Below are positions 12,390 to 23,270 of a stretch of DNA of 64,000 nt, one piece after another (position 1 is the stretch's first letter; each line of letters starts with the position of its first letter). Source of the DNA: Nectonema munidae (taxonomy: Eukaryota > Nematomorpha > Nectonematoida > Nectonematidae); assembly GCA_030549495.1 (NCBI GenBank), contig JAUIRK010000721.1:62001-126000 (forward strand). The letters are read 5' to 3'. The position numbers were made by a program, and so were the translations under genes. Under the pieces are notes generated by a model, which saw only the letters and a program-made list of their open reading frames with translations, searched no databases and was not told the DNA's origin.

Positions 12390-12560
12390 AAGTTGGGGAT
12401 CGTTGGCTATAATCCGCTCTCTCCATTTTTCATGTCGTTTGCATCCTCTTTGTTGAGGCCAAGATCTTGGAGTCGCTATGCCAATCCATCTTTTGCGTTG
12501 TCTTCCCCTGCTCGTCTTTCCATCCACTTTTTTTTTATCCATCGCTTGTCTCACTATGTC
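12390..12560 (-). mobile_element. 3' end fragment of a non-LTR retrotransposon (LINE)
   Basis: Read on the minus strand this encodes GRQRKRWIGIA followed, after a gap, by HEKWRERIIANDPQLG. That is the typical C-terminal tail of LINE reverse-transcriptase proteins (GRPRKRW...D..KWR..I). Nothing of the RT domain is left next to it, so it is a 5'-truncated remnant. Confidence 0.6.
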
Positions 12561-13320
12561 GTTTTAGGATAACAAAATATCCAAAAGCATAAATTTCGAC
12601 TTCTCTAACATCGATTTAATAGCGACACAGATATTAGAGTCGATATAATACCACATAGAAATTCAAACCCTCATATTTAATACCACGCAAAGAGATTGTT
12701 AAAATTGTGATTGCATTGTAATAAACCTTATTAAAAAATAATAATATTTTTTACACAAATGGCACATAATCTATTTATATCAAAATCAAAAACAGAGCAA
12801 ATTTTCTTGTAAAAAGTTTAAGACGTATCCATATCTATTAAATCATAAACAAAGATAAAAGACGGTATAAATTGGGTTATGTTGGTTAAAAGTTATGAGG
12901 GGTTCATTCACGTATTTATACTTTTATGGTTTTGGTAGATTATGTCTAAAAATTAGGAGGCATCGTCTCCCCTGTCAATCAATCCCTTGAGGTTTTATTT
13001 AGAAGATATTTCAGGTATACAATATAAAGAAGACGCATAATCGTTTTTAAAATTATGCACGTGCGCGCACATTATCGATTACGCTCAATATTGATTATTA
13101 TTCATAGTAATTAAGATTACATTTAAGAAGATCATGTTCGTTGTCCTATGTAGAGATAGAGAGAACCAAAAAAGCATTTGTCGTAATGAAATTTTTAGAA
13201 ATAATATTTTTCATGCAGTTTTATCTCTAATGTGTATGTGAAATTTTTATTTATATCACTTTCCCTATTATTTGTTAATATGATATTTTGCGTTGGAATA
13301 ATCGTTTAAAATCTCCCAGG
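12561..13320. other. Gene-free stretch
   Basis: AT-rich with no recognised feature apart from a short CACGTGCGCGCAC purine/pyrimidine-alternating patch near 13057. Confidence 0.35.
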
Positions 13321-13326
13321 ATTGCA

Positions 13327-13400
13327 ACTTCATTTCTCATGAAAGTTAACTTCACTTCTCATGAAAGTTAACTTCACTTCTCATGAAAGTTAACTTCACA
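13327..13400. repeat. Three-copy 24-bp tandem repeat
   Basis: The unit CTTCTCATGAAAGTTAACTT recurs three times in a row with near-perfect identity. Each junction contains the near-palindrome GAAAGTTAACTTC. No gene overlaps it. Confidence 0.85.
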
Positions 13401-13699
13401 ATGAAAAGACTACACGGTAACTTTTACCTTCACCTTTTTAGTTGAAAATGTTGAATTTTAAAAAGAGCAAAGAAGATTCTCTTATTATTTTTAAAATTAG
13501 GGAAATTAAACTTATTACGAAAATAAACGTTTTTAGTTTTTTCAACTTCAAATTATCACCATCTCACTCCCTTCAACATTTTAATTTGAAATGACTATTG
13601 AATAACGTTTATTTTTTTTCAAAAGATCAAAGTACTTTTAATTTTTTTTGCTTTAAAAATTATATTTTTTCAGAATTTTTTCCCATTAACTACATATGC

Positions 13700-15690
13700 T
13701 AAGTGAATGTTTTTAGTAGTATTTTGAACTAAAATAGCCACTAGTAAACAACTAGGGTTTACTTGGGTTGAAACGTAGTTAGCGACAAATAAAGAAAAGT
13801 GCCAATATAGGGAAAGGAGAAATTTTTATATAGGTAGAATAAAGGTGCCAACGGATATGATTTAGTGTGCAATAATTGAGCCTTCAAGCGGGCTTTAAAC
13901 TAACTGTGGAAGTATCTTCAGCGGTGCTTGAAGACACATTTACTTTGTGATAGCACACAACATTCTCCCCCATTGAATTTTCCTTTATCCTCAATCGTTT
14001 AGGTGCTGGTCGATCCCTTTCAAGATTCCACTACCCAGTGATTGGAGAATTGAAGGAATACCGGATCCGACGATACCTCGCATAGTATGAGTTTCAGTAG
14101 TCTACCTGATCTACTTGCTTTGTGTTAAAATTGAGTTTCCATTTTAGGAGCCAAGTCTTTTAACGAGACAGTCGTTTCTCTACCATCGGGGAATTTAATA
14201 TAGGCATAAGTGGGTGTAGTCTGAAGTAACTCAACTTTGTTAACAAGTGGATCATATTTTGAAGTTGTAGGATTACACTTGAGTAGAATATGGCTAGGAA
14301 TTGTGATCCAAGTGGGTAAGGAAGTACCATTTGTAGCTGTACGATTATGATTAAACATTCTTTCATTTGGAGTGCAGGGAGTATAGCAGTACTATATAAT
14401 GAAGGTATTCAGTGAAGCACTTCTTCAATTATCATTTCCCAAAACCTAAGAGGAAGATTCTTTGAACGTAGAACGAATTTTATAAAGTTGCATATAATTC
14501 CATTATATCACTCGCATTGTCCGTTTCATCCGCGATTGTAACGGTTAGTTTGATTGGTTGCAACTCCCAATCTTAAGAGAAATTCGTTTAGTTCTTTCGA
14601 CATAAAAGATGTTCCCCTATCACTGTGGACATAACTAAGCAAGCAAAATATAGAAAACAAATTATTTAAACATTTTAATAACGTAGAAGAAATACCATCT
14701 TTAGATGAAAATGCAAAAGAGAAACGAGATCATCCATCCACATTTCTCAAGATATAGCAATTGTTTAAAGCACTAGGTATTTTGGGTCCTTGAAATCTAT
14801 GTTTGATCTTTCCCAAGATTTTGTTGCTTTGATTAAGTGGTGAGTTTCAGACTTAAAGAATTGGGGTTTTATTTCATCACATACTTGACATTTACTTACA
14901 GTCTCTTTTATTTCTTCCAATGAGAAGGGTAAATGCTTACTTTTGCCGTAATGAGATAGTTGTGTAATGCCAGGATGATCATTGTGTAATTTATTCAATT
15001 TACTAATCGAAGTGGTAGCACAAAATGTACGTCATAAAGTATCTGCAGGTCCATTTTCATCTCCAGATCAAAATTATAAGGTGAAGGTTCAATCCTCCAT
15101 CTATGATTTTTTTTATTTTTCCACATTGTCGGCCGTTGGACATCAAAGACACAGACTTTTGATCAGTAATGACAGAAAAATGGCGACTCACAAGGAAGTC
15201 ACGCCACTTACCCACCTCTTCAATAATAGCACACGAATCTTTTTCTATCGCAGAGAACTTGCCCCTTTTGAAATTGTACATGCATGGAAGGCAACTGGCC
15301 TATTATTCTGGTTCAATGTAGCAGATATACCCATCTCACTAAGTGTGTTTGTTGTAAGCGTTCATGGCTTTTGGTCTAAGCTGTCGAGAAGAATGAGCAA
15401 GAGGATATATTTCATCCTAGTTAATTAATCCATCGAGCGTAGTATGCGAAAAGACGTATGCTTTTTTTAGAGCTTGAGATGTGGCTGTATACTTGTGTGG
15501 TTAATTCGATATCCAAATAAATCAATAAAGTCACAGCCTACTTGCGATTTACTCTCATATCAACCATTTTGGCTACTTCAAGAAAGCGTTTCAAATTTTT
15601 ACCATGATCTCCTCTGCCAATGCTAGCTCGTAGACTGGGAGAGTTATAATCGAAAATAAATCTTATAGAAAACGATTTTTTCATGTTACA
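13700..15690 (-). mobile_element. Broken Ty3/gypsy-type LTR retrotransposon fossil
   Basis: On the minus strand the order is RNase H (about 15280-15060), integrase zinc-binding part (about 15000-14770), a region near the end of pol (14360-14125), a purine-rich tract GGGGGAGAATG near 13965, then a putative 3' LTR (about 13962-13700) that begins TGTTGTGTGCTATC and holds a TATA-like box. This order fits Metaviridae-type (Ty3/gypsy) elements. The element is clearly broken, with several breaks and much of pol and all of gag missing; no 5' LTR is seen. It looks old. Confidence 0.7.
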
Positions 15691-16780
15691 ATTTTATTAA
15701 CGTAATTTTAATTTGAATGCCCGGGCAATCTGTAATTTGACAATCTAAGGTAGATAACAAATACCTCAGTGGCGTAAACAGTGAGCGGAGAGGGGGGGGG
15801 GCACTACCCTTTAACTTCCTTTGCTGCCCCCTCCCAAAATGACCTGTTACATGTATGATATATTGCTTATATAAAAATGTACAGTGGTAAGATAATTAAA
15901 ATTATCTACGTATAGACATGTATATGAAACACATTCTGAATTCATGAACATGTTTACAGATGAGAATATAAAACTTTGGGAATCTTTTGAAACTCAAAGC
16001 CCGGGTAATACCAACTTTATTAACTCTCAAAAACTAGAATCTCTACCATGCTCATAAAAACGATGCCATTTGATATAAAAAATTTGTAAAATAAAAATCA
16101 TTTTGCACCGAACTTTTCAGCAATAGGTCTGCAAAAAAATTCATTCTTTTTTCAATAGTATTTTATAATTTTTTTTAATATATAAAAATATTTCACATTA
16201 GAATTTTACTTTATGTATTTTTATAATTGATAGATAAAGCCTAAAGTCGTAAATTTACGCCCCCTGAAAATTTTACATCGCCCGTGGTCAACTTTCTTGC
16301 TAAACTTTTTAATTTTAATACCTTATGTACTTAGAGTATATTAATTTTTCAAAGGGTTTTTTAATATATATCACACAAATTAATTTTATAAAAAATGATC
16401 GTATATATTAGAAATTTTTTTTAATAACTATATTTGATCACTACAGTTAAAATTTTTTTGAGCTTAAAATCTAACAATCTTAATGATCATGGAATGACAT
16501 ATGAATGATTTATGGGAATCAGTGTTGGGATAAAGGCGGTTTTATTTTTAGTACCATTTTTCATTACTACAGATAATATATATTCCTACTAGACTAATAT
16601 TTGGATACGCATTGTATATCGTATATTTTCATATTTATTTATTAGTAAAGTCATATAAACCAAAAAATACAAAATGCGTATAAAAAGTATTACTATATAT
16701 TTGAAAAAATTAACAATCGAATAGCCCTTAAATCTCTTCTTTCAAATGCAGAAAACAAAACTAAAATATCGTTATAAGCC
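15691..16780. other. Gene-free stretch with a MITE-like start
   Basis: A CAGTGGCGTAAAC motif at about 15769 followed by a poly-G run (15792-15802) resembles the G-rich ends of hAT-type MITEs seen elsewhere in the window, and CCCCCTGAAAATTTTACATC near 16259 may be its other side. I could not find matching ends or a target duplication. Confidence 0.3.
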
Positions 16781-16781
16781 A

Positions 16782-18600
16782 GTGTTTCTCAACCTTTCAT
16801 GACCTGCGGCCCCCTTACCAAGCAAGTCAATACCCGTGGCTCCCTAAATTTCAAACAATAAAAATTTTAATATTAAAAAATAAATTAAATAATAATAATT
16901 ATTTTATTAAATTTGATAAATAATAATTAAATTTTATTTTATTTTAAATTTTGAAAAAAAATATAAATGAAAGTAAATTTTTTTTTTGAATTTATTCAAT
17001 GAAAAACTTGTTGTTGAGCTTGCAAGACTTTTTATGCCTGGTTTCTTTTGAGATACAGCAAGGCGAATATCGTTGCCAACATCAAGCCGGTTTCTGGACT
17101 TTGTTTTGATAGTGGACAAGTCAGAAAATTCACATTCGCAAAAATAAATTGTTGCAAATTGAACTAGTATTATAGATGCTTTCTTGCTGAGTAGAGGGTA
17201 GGCATCCTGAACAGATAACCAGAAAGTAGAGAGATCTTCCCTGTTAATTAAAGCAAGTTTCATTGCTTTAGATGCCTTAAACTCTGCTAGCTCTTCTGCT
17301 TCGTCTTCAGTACATTCAATTTCAGTGTTGAATGGGTCCCTATGCCATGAAACATCTAATGGTGCATCGTCAAAATAAGATTTGAACTCATGAGTTACGA
17401 TGCTGAGATGTTCAGTAATACATTCTTTGATGCCGATGGGAAGCTTGATTTGTTGTGTCTGCAGCTGCTCATCTAAGAAAGGAAAAGAGGCTAGGGATTC
17501 GACTTTGATTCGTGGCTCCAAACTTCCATTCGAGCAGACAGTTCGGTAGACTAACTGTCACATCACGACCTTGCAAAGATTTATTCATCTCGTTGAGTCG
17601 ACTAAATATATCTGCCAAGTAGGCAAGCATCATAACAAACTCTTCTTTGTCAAAATAAACATAAAGTTTATGTCATTTTCTCGCAAAAAAGCTTTTACTT
17701 CCAAACGTAATTCAAACAATCGGGAAAGGCAGTTTCACCAACGAACTTTAGTGTAGAGCAGGAAATGTTTGGCTCCCACTTCGTTAGCAAAAGTTGGAAG
17801 AGTCTGTGATTTTTAGCCTTGGAACGGATAAATTTCATCATTTTAACCGCAAGGTTCATAACTTCCAACAAAGAAGACGGGAGAGTTTTTAAGGCAAGCG
17901 CATAACGATGTAGTGAACAGTGAGAAGATGTTATATGAGGCCATTCATTTTTGACTAATGTAACAAACCCTCATTTAACGCCAATTATTGCTGGAGCACC
18001 ATCAGTACAAATGGGCTTGAAATTCTGCCACTTAAGACATGTATTTTTGAAAAAAGAATCCACGATTGCTTTAACATCTGCTGCTGTCGTTGTACTTGGC
18101 ATCCAACTACAAAACAAAAACTCTTCCTTCATCTTTCCATTTTTTTCATATCGAACGAAAGCAATCAACTGACTATACCTTCGCATGTCGGTAGACTCGT
18201 CTAATTGGAGACTAGCCTGAACTCTGCTTTGCCTAATTTCAGAGCAAACTTGACGGCACACATCAGCAGCCCTGTCATTAATCCGCCGACGGATTGTATC
18301 ATTAGACAGGGAAACTTGCTGAATCCTTTTTTTGCCTCTGGACCATAATTCAACCATATTTTCTGTACATGGCTTAATTAGCTCTTCTGCAATAGTGTGG
18401 GGCTTCTTGCATTTTACAATTTGGTATGCTACTTCGTAGCTGGATTGAAGAGCAGGTTTTTCTTCTGGCCGAAAGCCAATTTCAGGAAGTCTAGCTTCGC
18501 GTTCATACCGGGTTCGTTTTGCAAACATAGCCTCAACACTATTGTTCTTATTTTGAGGATGCATTTAGTCGCGATGATTTAAAAGTTTACATGGACGTAG
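16782..18600 (-). mobile_element. Decayed hAT transposon, ZBED5/SCAND3-like transposase
   Basis: The N-terminal and central part is open at 18564-17971. It contains QLDESTDMRRYSQLIAFVRY (first catalytic Asp) and PICTDGAPAIIGVK (second). The C-terminal dimerisation part is open at 17521-16934, with FWLSVQDAYPLLSKKA, FATIYFCECEFSDLSTIKTK and SRNRLDVGNDIRLAVS. These are hallmarks of the hAT branch that gave rise to ZBED5/FAM200/SCAND3-like genes. Between them (17970-17522) the frame is broken by stops and shifts, so the copy is dead. At 16782 a CAGTGTTTCTCAACCTTTC motif matches the usual hAT terminus and marks the 3' end. The 5' terminus is not found and may have been lost next to the G-rich MITE at 18601. 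Confidence 0.85.
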
Positions 18601-18899
18601 CAGTGGGGGATCCAGAAATCTTTTGTGGGGGGGGGGGGGGGGGGGGGTATACTAATATTATCAAAATATTTTACACATTTTATTAGGGAAGAAATTTGAA
18701 AACGTATGTAAAATAAATGATTAAAATTATATTACAAAGTCTTTTCTTCTTTGTTTTTGCTTTGAAAATCGATCAATGACTTCATCAATTTTGATTTCTA
18801 TTTTAGGGTGGAGGTTTTTCTTGAATAGATTGCTGGTGGGGGGGGGGGGGGGTATGCATCCCCCTATCCCCCCCCCCCCTCTCGGTCCATCCCTGGCCT
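18601..18899. mobile_element. G-rich hAT-like MITE
   Basis: The left end is CAGTGGGGGATCCAG with a long G run (18627-18648). The right end is CTCGGTCCATCCCTG preceded by G and C runs (18839-18888); its reverse complement, CAGGGATGGACCGAG, is an imperfect partner of the left end. No convincing target duplication. Confidence 0.45.
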
Positions 18900-19226
18900 C
18901 TGTGACTATTCAATTAAAATTGAATTTTCGAGTTAAAGCGTACACTAAGCATAAATCACTCGTTTTAATGATCAACAGCCAATTTTCCTTCTTTTTAACC
19001 TAAAAAATGTGAAACAGCTGAAATATAACGTTTTTAAAATAAAGTATTAGGTTTTATATATTATCATTTTTTTTCATTATTGTGAATTTTGCTACGCTTT
19101 AGCTCAGTGGTTCTTAACATTGGTTCGCGAGATAAAATGGTAATGTTGCACTATCCGTGCATTGATGAAAAGCAATTTTAATTGGAAAGAAGTTGTTCAA
19201 TGATATAATGCTTTCATATGTCAATC
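18900..19226. other. Gene-free stretch with a hAT-like terminus
   Basis: CAGTGGTTCTTAACATTGG at about 19103 resembles a hAT terminus, but no inverted partner was found. The rest is unremarkable. Confidence 0.3.
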
Positions 19227-19344
19227 TTATAGATCAGGGGTGTCCAAGACGTCGCCCGCGGTCGACTAGTCGACCATGAAGCTTTTGGAAGTAGACCTCA
19301 ATTGAGTGATACAAAAAAGGCGCTGTGACCTTGCCTTTTTTGTG

Positions 19345-19846
19345 ATGTTACTGAAAAGTTGAATCAACTTAATACACAATTACAAAGCAAAGAAAAAACA
19401 ATAATAGAAATGGTCAGCCATATAAAGTCATTTAAGGAGAAGTTAAATATACTACTGAAGCAGATAGGACGTTGCCATTTGAAGTATTTTCCAAATTTAG
19501 CTGATGAAAGAGACCATAAAAAAGTTTTGAGTGTTGATAAATGCATTGAATATCTCCAATCACTCAAAAGAATTTGAAAAAAGATTCTAAACCTTCAATA
19601 AGCTCGAAGATATCACTAATTTTATCTCAAACCCTTTTAAAGATGTCATCAATATTGAAATTTTAGCTAGTAAACTTGATGATCTACGATTATCTAGTTT
19701 GGCTGATTTAGAAGAACTTATAAATATCAAATGCGATGTCTCAAATCAATGTTTGGTCAGAAAGGTTTTTTCGAAATATATAATCAAAAACCAATATCCA
19801 AACATTTGGATGATATTTGCTAGTTTCAATTCCTTTTATGAATAGT
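19345..19846 (+). pseudogene. hAT transposase C-terminal remnant (GTF2IRD2-like), interrupted by piggyBac
   Basis: The first block is VTEKLNQLNTQLQSKEKTII..., a typical hAT-Charlie/GTF2IRD2-type helix with an N-Q-L-N.LQ.K motif, open to 19577. A second block in a shifted frame includes FISNPFKDVINIE and ASKLDDLRLSSLADLEELI. The coding sense resumes beyond the piggyBac insertion at about 22848 with KTKHRSQLTNEHLQSCLRIA, the conserved C-terminal 'K.K.RS.L..EHL...LRIA' block. At least one frameshift and one later stop make it non-functional. Confidence 0.8.
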
Positions 19847-19904
19847 TTAACCCTATCAGTGACGGGGGGGGGGGGCGGGGGGGCTCTAAAATTTCTCTTG
19901 TACC

Positions 19905-20722
19905 AAATTATTTTAAAATCTGTCTCCGAGAACATTAATTAAAATTTTACATGAAATGTAAGCGCTTTTATAACAAATCAACAATGCCAATTTCATTTAT
20001 GGTTTGTTTTTTGCATTTGAATTTCAAAATACTTATAAGTGTGAAACAAAGTTGCGGTTTATTTCTAAAATCTGTCTTCGAGAACACTCATTTAAATTTT
20101 ACATGAAATATACACATTTTCATATCAAATCAACAATGCCAATTTCATTTATAGATTATTTTTGCATTTAGATTTCAAAATACTTGTAAGTGTGAAACAA
20201 AGTTGCGGTTTATTTCTAATTCGAGAACACTCATTCACATTTTACTTGAAATATACACATTTTCATATCAAATCAACAATGCCAATGTCATTTATAGATT
20301 ATTTTTGCATTTGGAATTCAAAATACTTATAAGTGTGAAACAAAGTTGCGGTTTATTTCTAAAATCTGTCTTCGAGAACACTCATTTAAATTTTACATGA
20401 AATATACACATTTTCATATCAAATCAACAATGCCAATTTTATTTATAGATTATTTTTGCATTTAGATTTCAAAATACTTGTAAGTGTGAAACAAAGTTGC
20501 GGTTTATTTCTAATTCGAGAACACTCATTCACATTTTACATGAAATATACACATTTTCATATCAAATCAACAATGCCAATTTCATTTATAGATTATTTTT
20601 GCATTTGGAATTCAAAATACTTATAAGTGTGAAACAAAGTTGCGGTTTATTTCTAAAATCTGTCTCCGAGAACACTCATTTAAATTTTACATGAAATATA
20701 CACATTTTCATATCAAATCAAC
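19905..20722. repeat. Subterminal tandem array with alternating 143/151-bp units
   Basis: The landmark CAACAATGCC (or CAACA) recurs at about 19979, 20131, 20274, 20425, 20568 and 20719, giving spacings of 152, 143, 151, 143 and 151 bp. The short units lack an 8-bp AATCTGTC-like piece before CGAGAACACTC. Thus the array is made of a 294-bp dimer duplicated almost perfectly (20131-20424 and 20425-20718). The matching 65-codon frames it creates are repeat artefacts, not genes. Confidence 0.9.
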
Positions 20723-21029
20723 ACATTTGAAACATAATTTATTTATAATAAAAATTTGATCGTTTTTTTATATCTAATCATTTGGTTGTCGTATTGTTTC
20801 CCTAAAATAAAAAATATTTTCACCTCAACATGAGTTTTCTGCATAAAATTTGCTATTTTATTTAATAATTGCTGGCAGTATTTAAAAAAAAGTCAATGAT
20901 ATCCTTTATTAAAAACTGTCAAGGATAATAAAAATTTAAAAAAAAAGAGAAAAACTTTATTCGAAAATTTGTCTTTTTGATAATCAAGATTCAAAAAAAC
21001 ATTTCCATTCAAAAACATTTAAAAGAAAT

Positions 21030-21520
21030 TTACATTTCTTGGGTTTTTCTCTTTATTAAAAGCAAAAATAGTACCTGCATTTACACTTGCCGTATCTAAT
21101 AGATAAGAAAAAGCGGCTACTGTCCATTTTTTTGTTTTTCTATTTGTGGAATAATTTATTATTCTATGATCGACTATATCTACTGTAAAAATTGCAAGTT
21201 TACTTTTTTCATCTACTGTAATTCCAAAAATGGTGGGGGGGGGGGGGGGGGTCTGGAAGTCAAAACTAATACATTTTTATTTCCTTTTGATTTAGAAAAT
21301 ACTACATAACTATGAATTGATAAAAATTTTCTATCAATATCTCAGCAAAACTTATAAGAAAATCCATCTCTATTATTTAAACTTTTCATACTTTGCAGAA
21401 TACCTTTTCTTCTTGTGTCTATTGTACCGACTATAGTTAGTCCTTTTTTATACAGCCAATCAGCTAGCTCTATAAAGGTATGCAAACGGTCAATGATTAA
21501 ATTTCGACTTCTCAAAGATA
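21030..21520 (-). pseudogene. piggyBac transposase C-terminal remnant
   Basis: Read on the minus strand: DWLYKKGLTIVGTIDTRRKG (the conserved 'GT.R..RKG' piece), then SYVVFSKSKGNKNVLVLTS, then VDIVDHRIINYSTNRKTKKW and TVAAFSYLLDTASVNAGTIF. These match the end of the DDE core and the 'D...Y...RK..RW...F...LD.A..NA' tail of piggyBac transposases. A poly-C run (the G run at 21235-21250 on the plus strand) and a stop interrupt it. The upstream half is not visible. Confidence 0.8.
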
Positions 21521-22189
21521 AATATACAGTGATGATGCCTCTTATAAGTGTATAAGTTCTATATAATTTTTCTCAATATATACATCGTTACCTTGGCAAA
21601 ACTTGGATGGCATTTTCTGAAGAAGAGGAAGCTTACTTTATATATGCAAATGTAAGAAAGTTTCAGAAGTTATAACTTCATTCCCCCGAAATAGAAACCT
21701 ATCAAATTTTGCATATCTATATGCACATATAAATGGAATATTCAAAGTTTGAAAAAATTCGAAAAAAATTATATATAATATTAAACGATGTAATCATGCA
21801 AACTCCAGTTGAAATATAATTCACAGCCTAATTTTCATTCTATAGTCTAAAAATGAAATAAAAAAATTTTGAACATAAATATATGAATAAATTTTATAGT
21901 ATAATGATGAGTATCAAAATTGATATTCGTGCCTCCTTTGAAATTTTGATACTGAAAAAAATTGTTTTATTATAGATTCCAAATAAAATCTAAACTTCAA
22001 AGAGAAATAAATTCATTTGTGAAACTAAAAATTTGAATTTAGTCTTTGGAGAATATCATGAAAACAAATCGTTCAAAAATCAGTACAATATATCTGATCG
22101 CAAACATACCACGATTTTAAAAAAGTCACAAATTAATCAAAAATGTTAAAAAAAATTTTTTATAACTACTTAAATAAAGAGTTAATTTT

Positions 22190-22725
22190 TTTCACTTGGG
22201 CTGTCATATTTTAATCAATTTTTGACAAGTTTGATTGATTTTTAAAAAAAATAAACATGACCATCGTATTCAGCATACATGAAAACGGGTCCATATAAAT
22301 AGAAAACTTTGTATAACCATTTAAACTAAAAGTTTCTTTTTTCAATTGAGCTGTCATATATTAATCAATTTTTTGACAGGTTTGGCTTATTTTAAAAAAA
22401 AATAAACGTGACTATCGTGTTCAGCTCACTTGAAAATGGGTATATATGTGTAAAAAACTTAGTATAACCATTTAAACTAAAAGTTTCTTTTTTTAGTTGA
22501 GCTGTCATATATCAATCAATTTTTTGACAGGTTTGGTTGATTTTAAAAAAAAAATAAACGTGACCATCGTGTTTAGCACACTTGAAAATAGGTATATATG
22601 TGTAAAAAATTTTGTATACCCATTTAAACTAAAAGTTTCTTTTTTTAGTTTGTCAAATATCAATCAATTTTTGACAAGTTTGATTGATTTTTATAAAAAA
22701 ATAAATGTCACGATCAGATTCGCAA
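22190..22725. repeat. Right subterminal tandem array of the piggyBac element, about 148-bp unit
   Basis: Four consecutive units start near 22196, 22346, 22497 and 22645. Each contains GCTGTCATAT (or a variant), TCAATTTTTTGACAGGTTTG and an ATAAACGTGACCATCGTGTT block. The same unit appears once or twice near the right ends of elements B (7560-7700) and C (11900-11990). Confidence 0.85.
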
Positions 22726-23162
22726 TCAATCATTTAGTAGGTTCACGCGAAAATTTTGCAAAAATTCAAAAAAAAATCTAGGGGGGCTAAAATAGCCCCC
22801 TTCCCGTCACTGAGGAAATGAAAATAGACCGTCACTAATAGGGTTAAAACAAAACATAGATCCCAATTAACAAATGAACACTTACAGTCATGTTTGAGAA
22901 TCGCCCTGACAAATTATGGCCCGAATTTTGAAAAACTCGCATAGAAAATGCAGTGTCAGGTTTCATTTAAAAAACTTAATCTTCTATATTACTTATGATT
23001 TTGAAAATAAATCATTATTTCCCTTATTTTAAAAAAACATAATTTTTTGTCTACTTGACTTCCAAAAAATTTTTCATTTTTCACAACAAAAGTAGCCCGC
23101 AGAAAATTTTTAGGACAAAAAGTAGTCCCAAAGAGAAAAAATTGGCCACCCCTGTTATAGAT

Positions 23163-23270
23163 AGTTTGAGTATCGCACTATACGTGCATTGTAGCAAATA
23201 CAGTCTATGCCTGCCTCCATAATACGAGTATATCTACATGATACACATATAGTGCGATGTAACCTAGAGT
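23163..23270. repeat. Short imperfect hairpin
   Basis: AGTATCGCACTATACGTG near 23167 pairs with CACATATAGTGCGATGTA near 23243 as an imperfect inverted repeat around a 60-bp spacer. A related half (GCACTATCCGTGCATTG) lies at 19149 on the other side of the hAT. It may be a small element that the hAT entered. Confidence 0.45.

Larger units (their letters stand above)
19851..22843 (-). mobile_element. piggyBac element A nested in the hAT, TTAA-flanked
   Basis: The left end is TTAA followed by CCCTATCAGTGACGG; the right end is CCGTCACTAATAGGG followed by TTAA. These are inverted ends of 15 bp with one or two differences and the canonical piggyBac TTAA duplication (19847-19850, 22844-22847). Removing it restores the hAT transposase sense. 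Inside are subterminal repeat arrays at both ends and a decayed transposase on the minus strand (about 21520-21030). Confidence 0.92.
19235..23154 (+). mobile_element. hAT transposon with perfect 8-bp target duplication, GTF2IRD2-like
   Basis: The element starts CAGGGGTGTCCAA and ends TTGGCCACCCCTG, which are inverted repeats differing by one base. Both sides are flanked by TTATAGAT (19227-19234 and 23155-23162), an exact 8-bp duplication as expected for hAT. The 3920-bp length is mostly due to a nested piggyBac element at 19851-22843. Without that insert the hAT is about 0.93 kb and keeps only the C-terminal third of its transposase, so it was probably already a deleted derivative. Confidence 0.93.

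Noticed and set aside
13327-13400. CRISPR array
   Set aside because: Three units in direct contact with no spacers, in an intron-bearing eukaryotic genome; it is a minisatellite.
15057-15428. 148-codon plus-strand frame at 14982-15428
   Set aside because: It is the complement of the RNase H/integrase region of the LTR fossil; the minus strand carries the recognisable motifs.
20203-20694. Two near-identical 65-codon frames 294 bp apart
   Set aside because: They are created by the tandem array in a piggyBac end; the frame is not kept in other units and has no domain.
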